DNA of 55,593 nt from Treponema sp. (GTDB lineage: Bacteria; Spirochaetota; Spirochaetia; Treponematales; Breznakiellaceae). This document shows, piece after piece, positions 16,681-24,158 of the stretch. How positions within the stretch are numbered: position 1 is the stretch's first letter; each line of letters starts with the position of its first letter. The DNA lies in the NCBI GenBank assembly GCA_031260245.1, contig JAIRKH010000120.1:1-55593 (forward strand). Direction: 5' to 3'. The notes below the pieces were generated by a model. It made no database searches and was not told the origin of the DNA. It saw only the letters and a list, made by a program, of their open reading frames with translations. Position numbers and translations under genes: made by a program.

Positions 16681-18477
16681 ATGAAATTTTCAGAAATATT
16701 TATACCGACGCTACGGGAAGTCCCGGCCGATGCGGTCATAGCGAGTCACAGGCTCATGTTCCGCGCGGGAATGTTGCGGAAGTTGGCTAACGGACTGTTC
16801 GCCTATCTCCCATTAGGGCTACGCGCCTTCCGCAAAGTGGAACGGATAATCCGCGAGGAGATGGACGCGGTCGGATGCCTCGAAATCAAGCCGACCGTTA
16901 TAACGCCAGGCGAGTTATGGAAAGAGTCTGGACGGTGGGAGACGATGGGCGAAAGTATGCTTCGCGTGAAAAACCGCGCGGGCGCGGACTTCGTCGTATC
17001 GCCGACCGCTGAGGAAGCGGTTACCAGCATCGTGCGCGACGAGCTTTCCAGTTATAAACAACTTCCCCTGTCGGTTTATCAGATAAATACCAAGTACCGC
17101 GACGAGATTCGCCCTCGCTACGGAGTTATGCGCGCACGAGAGTTTACTATGAAAGACGCCTACTCCTACCACCGGGACGAGGACAGCCTAGACAATACCT
17201 ATCAGGCGATGGGCGCGGCGTATCGGCGCATATTCAAGCGTTGCGGTCTGACGGTCATACCGGTAAGAGCAGACTCCGGCGCAATGGGCGGCGCGAATTC
17301 TGAAGAATTCATGGTGGAAAGCGATATAGGCGATAACACTTTGCTCCTGTGCAAATCGTGTGATTATGCGGCGAACGTAGAAAAAGCCGGCTGTCAGCCT
17401 GATTCTCCTAACTTTCCCCAAAACGCCGCTTTGAAAATGGAGAAGATTTCTACCCCGCATACGAAGACTATCGTGGAATTATGCGAATTCTTAAAGACGG
17501 ACGCCCGCTCCTTCATCAAAACGCTCGTGTACCGCGCCGTGAACGTGGAACGCGACCTGAGCGACGCTCCCGGATGCGCGGGCTTAAAGAAACGCCGCGT
17601 CGCGCCCGGCGCGCCGGAAGTCTACGACGAGGCGTTTTTCGCGGTGTGCATCCGCGGGGACCTGGATGTGAACGAAGTGAAACTAGCCGCGATTCTCAAG
17701 GCCGGCGATGCGAGCCTTGCCTGCGACGCGGACGTGGTCCGTATCACTGGCGCGCCGGTCGGCTTCGCCGGGCCAGTCGGCCTGTCAACGGTACCGGTGA
17801 TTGCGGACCCAACCGTAGCCGCCATGAGAGACGCGGTTACAGGAGCGCTCGAAGCCGACTTCCACTACGCCCACGTCGCGGTCGGCAGAGATTGGACACC
17901 CTGGCTCACGGCGGACATCCGTACTGTAAAGGCGGGCGACCATTGTCCCGTATGCGGTAGCGAGCTTTACGAAAAAAAAGGCAACGAACTGGGACATATT
18001 TTCAAGCTCGGCTACAAATACACCAAGGCGATGAACGTGCGCTACTTGGACGAAAACGGCGCGTCCCAAATCCCCGTCATGGGAACCTACGGCATCGGCG
18101 TGGACCGCACTCTTGCATCAATCATCGAAGAATATCACGACGACGCAGGCATAGTATGGCCAATGTCCGTGGCTCCCTTCCACGTCGTCGTCATACCTAT
18201 CAAATATGAAGGAAAGATAAAAGAAGCTGTCGACATCCTTGCGATGGAACTAGAAAAGCGGGGCGTCGAATTCCTTATTGATGATAGAAACGAGCGTCCG
18301 GGCGTGAAATTCAACGACGCGGACCTTATCGGCGTCCCTCTCCGCGTGGTGGTGAGCGAGAAAAATCTGCCCAATATTGAAATGAAGCTTCGTAAGGGAA
18401 AAAATGTTTTCTTGGTGGAAATACCAGAAGCCGCGCAGAGAATTGTGGCTATGGCGTATAGCGAAGCGGGAAAATAA
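16681..18477 (+). CDS. proS: Prolyl-tRNA synthetase, bacterial type
   Basis: 598 residues. A class II synthetase that charges tRNA-Pro. Class II motif 1 lies in the GLFAYLPLGLRAFRKVERIIREE region, motif 2 contains YRDEIRPRYGVMRAREFTMKDAYS, and motif 3 is GTYGIGVDRTLASI. An insertion (INS) editing domain occupies about residues 225-405, between motifs 2 and 3, as in E. coli-type ProRS and unlike the shorter archaeal/eukaryotic form. A pair of cysteines in CPVCGS (about residue 421) is odd for the type and may bind metal. The C-terminal anticodon-binding domain ends the protein. The start is set by the conserved MKFSEIFIPTLRE and by the promoter six bases upstream. Confidence 0.95.
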   Translation: MKFSEIFIPTLREVPADAVIASHRLMFRAGMLRKLANGLFAYLPLGLRAFRKVERIIREEMDAVGCLEIKPTVITPGELWKESGRWETMGESMLRVKNRAGADFVVSPTAEEAVTSIVRDELSSYKQLPLSVYQINTKYRDEIRPRYGVMRAREFTMKDAYSYHRDEDSLDNTYQAMGAAYRRIFKRCGLTVIPVRADSGAMGGANSEEFMVESDIGDNTLLLCKSCDYAANVEKAGCQPDSPNFPQNAALKMEKISTPHTKTIVELCEFLKTDARSFIKTLVYRAVNVERDLSDAPGCAGLKKRRVAPGAPEVYDEAFFAVCIRGDLDVNEVKLAAILKAGDASLACDADVVRITGAPVGFAGPVGLSTVPVIADPTVAAMRDAVTGALEADFHYAHVAVGRDWTPWLTADIRTVKAGDHCPVCGSELYEKKGNELGHIFKLGYKYTKAMNVRYLDENGASQIPVMGTYGIGVDRTLASIIEEYHDDAGIVWPMSVAPFHVVVIPIKYEGKIKEAVDILAMELEKRGVEFLIDDRNERPGVKFNDADLIGVPLRVVVSEKNLPNIEMKLRKGKNVFLVEIPEAAQRIVAMAYSEAGK

Positions 18478-18516
18478 GGAGACTATTCGGCAGGCGGATG
18501 GCGCCCGGTACCGCAT

Positions 18517-18529
18517 GGTGTCAGACACC
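18517..18529. repeat. REP palindrome, left of RAYT
   Basis: GGTGTC-A-GACACC, a perfect 6+1+6 palindrome, the same as the element repeated at 3.1-3.5 kb. It lies between the proS stop and the RAYT stop. Confidence 0.8.
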
Positions 18530-18556
18530 GCTTGTTGTTGTTGTTTGTCGCCCCGC

Positions 18557-19039
18557 TCATACGTCGCCGAGGACAGGCTCGTCTATTAGACTAGATTGTC
18601 GATGTAGGCGGTGATATAAACTCCCAAACATCCACTCCGCCGCCCGCTCCACAAGCCCCGCCTTCACAGGATTCTCCGCAATGTACTCCCGCGTCCGCAG
18701 AAAGTCCGCTCTCCCGCCGATTATCCGCGAGTAGAACCGTTCCCCCCACACGTGCCCCTTCCGCCCATGCGCTTTGTTCCACGCCTTCGCGAAATTACAC
18801 TTTATCCATTGCATTATCTCCGATAAATTAGCGTCTTTTCCCGGCTTTATCAAAAAATGAATATGATTTCCCATGACGCAGAAATCCCACAACTGGAAAT
18901 GGAACTTCCGCTTGGCTTTTTTGACGAATGAAAGGAATAATATCTTGAACAGGGGCTCGAGCAGGCCCATGTCGTCGTGGTCTATTTTCGACGTAACATG
19001 GTACGTCGCTCCGTAGATAAGTATTCGCAAACTTCTCAT
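18557..19039 (-). CDS. REP-associated tyrosine transposase (RAYT, Y1_Tnp)
   Basis: 160 residues. It has the hallmarks of the Y1/HUH transposase superfamily: the metal-binding HUH pair in MGNHIHFLIKPG (about residues 56-67) and the nucleophile Tyr in REYIAENPVKAGLV (about residues 117-130). RAYTs are single-copy, host-maintained relatives of IS200/IS605 transposases that process REP palindromes. This copy is bracketed by the same GTGTC-N-GACAC palindromes (18517-18529, 19074-19085 and 19108-19119), as expected for a RAYT and its own repeats. The ribosome site is weak. The length is normal and the active-site residues are present, so it is likely intact. Confidence 0.88.
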   Translation of the reverse strand: MRSLRILIYGATYHVTSKIDHDDMGLLEPLFKILFLSFVKKAKRKFHFQLWDFCVMGNHIHFLIKPGKDANLSEIMQWIKCNFAKAWNKAHGRKGHVWGERFYSRIIGGRADFLRTREYIAENPVKAGLVERAAEWMFGSLYHRLHRQSSLIDEPVLGDV

Positions 19040-19073
19040 ACCTGTAATACGGGCTTGTTATGAAAATTACTTT

Positions 19074-19119
19074 GGTGTCAGACACTTTTTTGTATCATAC
19101 ACAACTTGGTGTCAGACAC
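19074..19119. repeat. Pair of REP palindromes right of RAYT
   Basis: Two copies of GGTGTCAGACAC (19074-19085 and 19108-19119), both followed by T, in direct orientation 34 bases apart. The second ends 10 bases before the fumarase stop codon (19130-19132). Confidence 0.8.
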
Positions 19120-19129
19120 TCCCATACGT

Positions 19130-19981
19130 CTACAGAACCGCCGCCGCGTGTCTAATAGCGTGGCAACTTATATTGACCGCGACAGGCAAGCCCGCTATAT
19201 GAGTGGGCATAGTTTCTATGTTCACCGCAAGAGCCGTCGTCTGTCCACCCAAGCCCGCGGGACCTATACCCAATGCGTTTATCTTTTCGAGAAGCCGCTC
19301 TTCCAGAGCCGCGTAGATTGGATTCCGATTACGTTGTCCGAGCGGACGCAGGAGAGCCTTTTTCGCTATCAGCGCCGCTTTGTCAAAACTGCCGCCTATA
19401 CCCACGCCAGCGACTATAGGCGGGCAAGGGTTCGCGCCCGCTTCTTCTATTGTTTTGATTACAAACGCGACCACACCCGCCACGCCGTCCGAAGGAGCGA
19501 GCATGGCGATACGGCTCATATTCTCGCTGCCAAAACCTTTAGGCGCGACCGTCACCCGCACCGTCCCGCCCGGCGCCATATCAATGTAAAGAAGCGCAGG
19601 CGTGTTGTCGCCAGAGTTCTTCCGTTCAAGAGGGTCGGACACAACCGAGGCGCGGAGAAAGCCTTCTTTGCAAGCAAGGCGCACCCCTTCGTCAACCGCG
19701 TCCGCGACGCCGCCGTCTATATAGACGCGCTCCCCGATTTCTAAGAAAACGCACGCCATTCCCGTATCCTGACAAATAGGCATAACGTCAAAAGCCGTCT
19801 CAAAATTGACGATGATAGCGTCGAGCGCCTCTTGAGCCGGGGGCCACGGCTCGATTCTCCGACACTCCCGTATTCGGTCCCGCGCGTCAAGAGGCAAATT
19901 GTAGTTAGCTTGAATAAAAAGGCGTTTAACCGTTTCGGTTATAAGGGACGCCGAAACAATGCGCGTATTGGGCTTTTTCAT
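19130..19981 (-). CDS. Class I fumarate hydratase / tartrate dehydratase alpha subunit
   Basis: 283 residues. This is the oxygen-sensitive 4Fe-4S hydro-lyase alpha subunit (TtdA/FumA N-terminal domain) that interconverts fumarate and malate or acts on a related dicarboxylate. The three cluster cysteines are visible in MPICQDTGMA, ANPCPPIVAGVGIGG and NISCHAIRH, with the catalytic-region GSENMSRIAML. Two-subunit enzymes normally have the beta-subunit gene directly downstream; here the stop is followed within 10 bases by REP palindromes and a RAYT gene, and no beta gene is seen. No Shine-Dalgarno; a -10 box ends six bases before the ATG, so the message should be leaderless. It is divergent from the GH43 gene. 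Confidence 0.88.
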   Translation of the reverse strand: MKKPNTRIVSASLITETVKRLFIQANYNLPLDARDRIRECRRIEPWPPAQEALDAIIVNFETAFDVMPICQDTGMACVFLEIGERVYIDGGVADAVDEGVRLACKEGFLRASVVSDPLERKNSGDNTPALLYIDMAPGGTVRVTVAPKGFGSENMSRIAMLAPSDGVAGVVAFVIKTIEEAGANPCPPIVAGVGIGGSFDKAALIAKKALLRPLGQRNRNPIYAALEERLLEKINALGIGPAGLGGQTTALAVNIETMPTHIAGLPVAVNISCHAIRHAAAVL

Positions 19982-19987
19982 ACGGAC

Positions 19988-20016
19988 ATTTTAACGAAAA
20001 GGAAAAGGCTTGTCTA
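19988..20016 (-). promoter_or_regulatory. Fumarase-gene promoter, leaderless
   Basis: Minus strand: TAGACA (20011-20016), 17-base spacer, TAAAAT (19988-19993), six bases, ATG at 19981. Its -35 hexamer physically overlaps that of the divergent GH43 promoter. Confidence 0.55.
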
Positions 20017-20038
20017 CATTAGTCAAAAACAGTATAAT
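20010..20038 (+). promoter_or_regulatory. GH43-gene promoter, leaderless
   Basis: TTGTCT (20010-20015), 17-base spacer, perfect TATAAT (20033-20038), six bases, ATG at 20045. No Shine-Dalgarno precedes the ATG. Confidence 0.65.
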
Positions 20039-20044
20039 CTACAA

Positions 20045-21622
20045 ATGACCTACCGTAATCCTATTCTAAGCGGATTCTATCCGGACCCGTCTGTTTGCCG
20101 CGTTGGAGAAGACTTTTATCTGGTGAATTCCACATTCGCCTATTTTCCCGGACTCCCCGTGTTCCACAGCCGCGATTTGGCGCATTGGGAACAAATAGGC
20201 AACGTGATAGACCGACCCGGTCAACTTGACTTTGACGGCGCGAGCGTCTCGCGAGGGCTTTTCGCGCCCACTATTCGGTACCACGACGGGCGTTTCTACG
20301 TGGTTTGCACCTTGGTTGACAAGGGCGGCAACTTCATCGTTACCGCGGAGGATCCAGCCGGTCCATGGTCGGATCCAGTGTGGCTCGACGCGTCCGGCAT
20401 AGACCCTTCGCTCTTCTTTGACCCGCTCGACAGCAGAGTTTGGTACGTCGGTACCGACTCCGAGCCCAAGGGGAAAACCTATCAAGGCGAATGCGAAATT
20501 TATGTCGCGGAATTTGACCTTTCTTCTCTTTCGCTCAAAGGGACAGGTATCGGACTCTGGCGAGGCGCTCTGCGAGATTGTATATGGGCCGAAGGACCCC
20601 ACATTTATCGCATCGGAGAGTGGCTCTACCTCCTCCACGCTGAAGGCGGTACCAGCGTCAACCACGCTGTCTGCATAGCCCGCTCGAAAAGCGTTACGGG
20701 TCCCTGGACCGGCGCGCCTCACAACCCGATTTTGACTCACCGTCATCTGGGAAAAAACGCGCCCATTATCAATGTAGGACACGCGGATCTGTTCGACGAC
20801 CCTGACGGAAACTGGCGCTTGGCTCTGTTGGCCTCAAGACCCTTTACAGACGCCAGGGTCTGCCCCCTTGGACGGGAAACTTTTCTCGTTCCGGTTGTAT
20901 GGGAAGATGGATGGCCCTTTATCGCGTCGAAGAGCGGTCTCGTAGAACGGCGGTACCCCGCGCTGAAAAGCGAAGCGTCCGCGTTTCCTAAAGAACCGGC
21001 CTGCGACTTCTTTCAAGACTCTCTGCCCAAACATTGGTTGACGTTGCGCCAGCCCAAAAGACCAGAGGATTCCGCCTGGAAGATGCGCAACGGACATTTG
21101 CGCCTCTTCACAGTCGCGGCTACTATGAACGGCAAGGAGCATCCCGCGTTCGCCGGCAGGCGGGTAAGGCATAGGGATTGGACCTTTACCGCGAATATGG
21201 AGTGGACGCCTAAAGCGGGCGGCTGCGCCGGCTTGGTCGTCTTTCAAAACGAAGAGTTTCAATATCGGATGGAAATATATCAGACGCTCGGCAAAGACTT
21301 TGTTCGCGTCGTCCGAGGAGTAGGTACGGTTGTCGCAAACGCGCCGTGGGAAGGCGAGGATGTTCTTGCCGTTCGTTCCGTCAAACTTTCCCTGTCGTTT
21401 TTCTATGGGAAAAACCGTTATTCGCTCAAAAAGCTGACGGACCGTATCGACGGAACCATTTTAAGCACGGAATACGCGGGCGGTTTCGTGGGAAACGTCG
21501 TGGGAGTTTTCGCGTCCGGCGACGGTAAAGACATTGATAATCACGCGGACGTTCTCTGGGCGGAATATACAGGCGACGAGGACGATTTCGACGCGCCGCA
21601 AGGTGGAGAGAATGATAGGTAA
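20045..21622 (+). CDS. GH43-family glycoside hydrolase (beta-xylosidase / alpha-L-arabinofuranosidase type)
   Basis: 525 residues, the normal length for two-domain GH43 enzymes. The five-bladed propeller begins NPILSGFYPDPS with catalytic base Asp14; the pKa-tuning Asp is Asp120 (SGIDPSLFFD) and the general acid is Glu183 (IWAEGPHIY). A C-terminal beta-sandwich domain (about residues 330-525, including WTFTANMEW) is the accessory domain that shapes the pocket. No signal peptide is present, so it acts in the cytoplasm on imported xylo- or arabino-oligosaccharides, as expected for an organism feeding on plant-fibre products. The conserved N-terminus and the promoter fix the start at 20045; the longer open frame overlaps the divergent gene. 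Exact sugar specificity cannot be read here. Confidence 0.92.
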   Translation: MTYRNPILSGFYPDPSVCRVGEDFYLVNSTFAYFPGLPVFHSRDLAHWEQIGNVIDRPGQLDFDGASVSRGLFAPTIRYHDGRFYVVCTLVDKGGNFIVTAEDPAGPWSDPVWLDASGIDPSLFFDPLDSRVWYVGTDSEPKGKTYQGECEIYVAEFDLSSLSLKGTGIGLWRGALRDCIWAEGPHIYRIGEWLYLLHAEGGTSVNHAVCIARSKSVTGPWTGAPHNPILTHRHLGKNAPIINVGHADLFDDPDGNWRLALLASRPFTDARVCPLGRETFLVPVVWEDGWPFIASKSGLVERRYPALKSEASAFPKEPACDFFQDSLPKHWLTLRQPKRPEDSAWKMRNGHLRLFTVAATMNGKEHPAFAGRRVRHRDWTFTANMEWTPKAGGCAGLVVFQNEEFQYRMEIYQTLGKDFVRVVRGVGTVVANAPWEGEDVLAVRSVKLSLSFFYGKNRYSLKKLTDRIDGTILSTEYAGGFVGNVVGVFASGDGKDIDNHADVLWAEYTGDEDDFDAPQGGENDR

Positions 21623-21700
21623 CGACGAACTCTCTTTCCTTTATCAGATTATTCTTAATTTAGGTACAAAATATACCGATAAGGTATTGTGGGAAAAACT

Positions 21701-22669
21701 ATGAAGAAATATCTATTAACCGTCTCATTATTCTTTTTGGGCGTAGGCGTTTTCGCGCAAGTTAGTTTTAGTATGAGGTTTTACGATAAAAAAGTATATT
21801 ACGTGCAAGGTTCTAAAGACGAACCTATCCGCGTCTTGCTCACTATCGCTAATAATAATCCATATCCGTTCTATTTCAAGATAGCCGACGACCGCGCTTT
21901 TTCCATTGATTTTGACGTGCGGACAACTATGAACAGACCGCTCCCGCAGACGGACCTGCTCTTGCGAAAAAGAGCCGAGTCCGGTCAGGTGTACTTCAGA
22001 ACCGTGTCCATAGAGCCCGGCGAGTCTTTTTCTTTTGTTGAGGATATACGCGAGTACGCCAGCCTGCTTAACGCGGGCGCCTTCGTCGTGCAGGCGAAAC
22101 TCTATCCTGAACTATTCAAACGAGTCAGTTCCGCGGCGCAACAATCGGGCGCGTCGCCTATCGTTTCCAATCGGCTTATTCTCAACATAAGACCCCCCAC
22201 GGTACTTGGAGAAGACGGCGTTCCCGTCGCAATGGACGTTGAGACCAACGCCATTTTGGTACGAGAGAAACTCTCCCCGGATCAAATGATAACCTATGTC
22301 CTTACGGCGCGGCAGAAGAGCCAATGGGAGAAATTCTTTCTGTATATGGACCTCAAGTCCATGATTCTCCGCGACGACGCGAGAAGACGCCAATGGAACA
22401 CGGAATCCGAAGAGGGTAGACTGAAGATGCTCACCCGTTACAGAGCGGAGCTTCAAGAAAGCAAAGTAGACGGCGACATCGTCGTTATTCCCATGAAATT
22501 CGACGTTCAAAGGGTCAACTATGGCGTGGAGGAAGGAACGGTTGTCGTGTTAGAATGGTTTCAAGTCGGCGGATACGTCGAGAAAAAGCAATACACCTAT
22601 AATATTCAACGGCAGGAAGATGTTTGGATGATCGTCAACTACACCGTACAGAACTTGGGAACCGAGTAA
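21701..22669 (+). CDS. Exported protein of unknown function
   Basis: 322 residues. I do not recognise a named family. The N-terminus is a clear type I signal peptide (MKKYLLTVSLFFLGVGVFA-Q). The mature protein is beta-rich with an early segment (PIRVLLTIANNNPYPFYFKIAD) like an immunoglobulin-type domain with free-energy-favoured strands, then a charged helical middle (about residues 195-260) and a C-terminal beta segment. A GTG at 21689 would add four residues; ATG 21701 gives the normal signal peptide. It is probably periplasmic. It lies 78 bases after the GH43 gene on the same strand and is followed by a strong hairpin, so it may be read from its own promoter or from GH43. Confidence 0.6.
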   Translation: MKKYLLTVSLFFLGVGVFAQVSFSMRFYDKKVYYVQGSKDEPIRVLLTIANNNPYPFYFKIADDRAFSIDFDVRTTMNRPLPQTDLLLRKRAESGQVYFRTVSIEPGESFSFVEDIREYASLLNAGAFVVQAKLYPELFKRVSSAAQQSGASPIVSNRLILNIRPPTVLGEDGVPVAMDVETNAILVREKLSPDQMITYVLTARQKSQWEKFFLYMDLKSMILRDDARRRQWNTESEEGRLKMLTRYRAELQESKVDGDIVVIPMKFDVQRVNYGVEEGTVVVLEWFQVGGYVEKKQYTYNIQRQEDVWMIVNYTVQNLGTE

Positions 22670-22672
22670 ACG

Positions 22673-22729
22673 GCCCGTTACGCGCGCCGAGAGCGCAGGC
22701 GAAGCCTGTTTAAGGACTTCGTAACGGGC
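22673..22729 (+). terminator. Branched hairpin terminator
   Basis: GCCCGTTACG (22673-22682) pairs with CGTAACGGGC (22720-22729), enclosing a smaller CAGGC-GAA-GCCTG hairpin (22696-22708). A T-rich stretch TTGTTTG follows. It starts three bases after the preceding stop codon. Confidence 0.5.
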
Positions 22730-22771
22730 GTTGTTTGAAAGGAGGCTACACTGTCCCCGCCTTGCATTGGC

Positions 22772-22803
22772 GGGCGAGAGCGCCCATCGCAGGCTCCGCC
22801 TGC
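22772..22803 (+). promoter_or_regulatory. Tandem hairpins in front of the XRE-cupin gene
   Basis: Two small stems, GGGCG-AGAG-CGCCC (22772-22785) and GCAGGC-TCC-GCCTGC (22789-22803), sit end to end; the second stops directly at the AAAGGAG ribosome site (22804-22810). The placement could hold back translation. The loops do not match mini-ykkC (ACGR). Confidence 0.35.
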
Positions 22804-22815
22804 AAAGGAGAGAAA

Positions 22816-23367
22816 ATGTCCGAGGTAAGCGACATCATTACAAGGGTTAAACTTTTGCGTGAGATTGAAGAAATTTCAGCGGAAACGCTTGCGAAAGAGC
22901 TGATGTTTGACGCGGAGGAATACCGAAAATGGGAAGATGGAGAGAAAGATTTCCCCATAGGAGCGCTTGTGGAAATCGCCGCGCGCTTCAAGGTTGACCT
23001 TACGGAACTCATAACAGGAACCGCGTCCAAATTGCGTACCTATTGTTTGACGCGCGCGGGGAAAGCCCCTGAAGTGAGTAGGCGTCCTATGTATACTTAT
23101 TGGAATCTGGCGTACAACTTTCACCAGAAGAAAGCCGAGCCTTTCATGGTTGAAGCAAGCGCGGACACGGAAGACAAACCTATAAGCCTGAATACCCATC
23201 CTGGACAGGAATTTGACTACTGTCTGGAAGGAAGACTCCTCGTGTCCGTGGGCGGGCGCGAGATGGAACTGGAACCCGGCGACTGCGTGTACTACGACTC
23301 CCAAGAGCCCCACGGCATGAAAGCCGTCGGTGGCAATCGAGCAAGATTTCTGGCGTTCGTGTTTTGA
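22816..23367 (+). CDS. XRE-family regulator with cupin sensor domain
   Basis: 183 residues. Residues 1-65 form a helix-turn-helix of the Cro/XRE type (LAKELMFDAEEYRKWEDGEKDFPIGALVEIAARF) and residues about 100-183 a single cupin barrel with the metal-ligand pattern HPGQEFDYCLEG and PGDCVYYDSQEPHGMKA. Such proteins repress genes and release DNA when a small ligand occupies the cupin; in this architecture the ligand is often an amino acid, polyamine or sugar acid. The start is ATG 22816 with AAAGGAG directly upstream; an earlier Met at 22735 adds poorly conserved sequence translated from hairpins. No target operon is evident. Confidence 0.85.
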   Translation: MSEVSDIITRVKLLREIEEISAETLAKELMFDAEEYRKWEDGEKDFPIGALVEIAARFKVDLTELITGTASKLRTYCLTRAGKAPEVSRRPMYTYWNLAYNFHQKKAEPFMVEASADTEDKPISLNTHPGQEFDYCLEGRLLVSVGGREMELEPGDCVYYDSQEPHGMKAVGGNRARFLAFVF

Positions 23368-23408
23368 TTCCGATATCCTTGTCCGCTTGGCGCGCGCCCT
23401 TTCCTTCT

Positions 23409-24143
23409 TTAAAACACTTGTTGGCGCAAGAGCGCGGCTTGTATATGTTTATCTTTATTCTTGCTTGTGTTTAGAATGAGGTCGTATTGTTCCGCCGCTT
23501 TTATGCTATTACCCGTGATGTAGTATGCCCGTGCAAGCACGAACATAGCGTCGGCCGCGCCTTCGGGGTTTCTCGCGTTCAGCGCGATGTAGCGTTCAAG
23601 ATAGGGAATCGCCTCCGCCGACTTGTTCATCTCGAAATCGTAAAGGACGCCGATGCCGTAAAGCGGCCTGTCGTAATCAGGTTTGAGTTCTATGGAACGG
23701 AGGTAGCTCTCTTCGGCAAGCGTGAAATAAGCTTGTTTGCTGTTTTCCGCGCCCGGAAAAGCCAAGCCGGATTTCGCCATAACCGCCGCGGATATACCCG
23801 TCATATAGAATAGAGCCGGGTCTTCAGGCGCGTGTTTAATCGCGTTTTGCAACGCCTCCAACGCCTCCGCGTGTTGTCCCTTGTCTTGCAGTCGCGTGGA
23901 CAGAATCTTCCAGTACGTGGCAGTCTTCGAGCTTGCCTTTAGACACTGGTCGAGCTGTTTTTCATAAGCCGCAATGGTTTTCTTTAGATCGTCTATGGTC
24001 TGCGGCGACTTACTGTTGCTGATGTCCGCGATGCGCCCCGCTTCCTGTCCGCGGAGTCGCGCCTTTCTGATGACGCTCCCGCCCACTATAAGCGCGGCTA
24101 TGACAATGATAACCCCTATGCCGATAACGTAATCTTTCTTCAT
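23409..24143 (-). CDS. Membrane-anchored TPR protein
   Basis: 244 residues. One N-terminal membrane helix (VIGIGVIIVIAALIVGG) leaves a soluble domain made of tetratricopeptide repeats, seen as TYWKILSTRLQDKGQHAEALEAL, PDYDRPLYGIGVLYDFEMNKS and AMFVLARAYYITGNSIKAAEQYD. TPR proteins act as scaffolds; no specific partner can be named. It has an excellent AGGAGGAGG site and lies 15 bases after the SLC1 symporter gene on the same strand, so the two may be co-transcribed. Confidence 0.7.
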   Translation of the reverse strand: MKKDYVIGIGVIIVIAALIVGGSVIRKARLRGQEAGRIADISNSKSPQTIDDLKKTIAAYEKQLDQCLKASSKTATYWKILSTRLQDKGQHAEALEALQNAIKHAPEDPALFYMTGISAAVMAKSGLAFPGAENSKQAYFTLAEESYLRSIELKPDYDRPLYGIGVLYDFEMNKSAEAIPYLERYIALNARNPEGAADAMFVLARAYYITGNSIKAAEQYDLILNTSKNKDKHIQAALLRQQVF

Positions 24144-24158
24144 TGTTTAATCCTCCTC

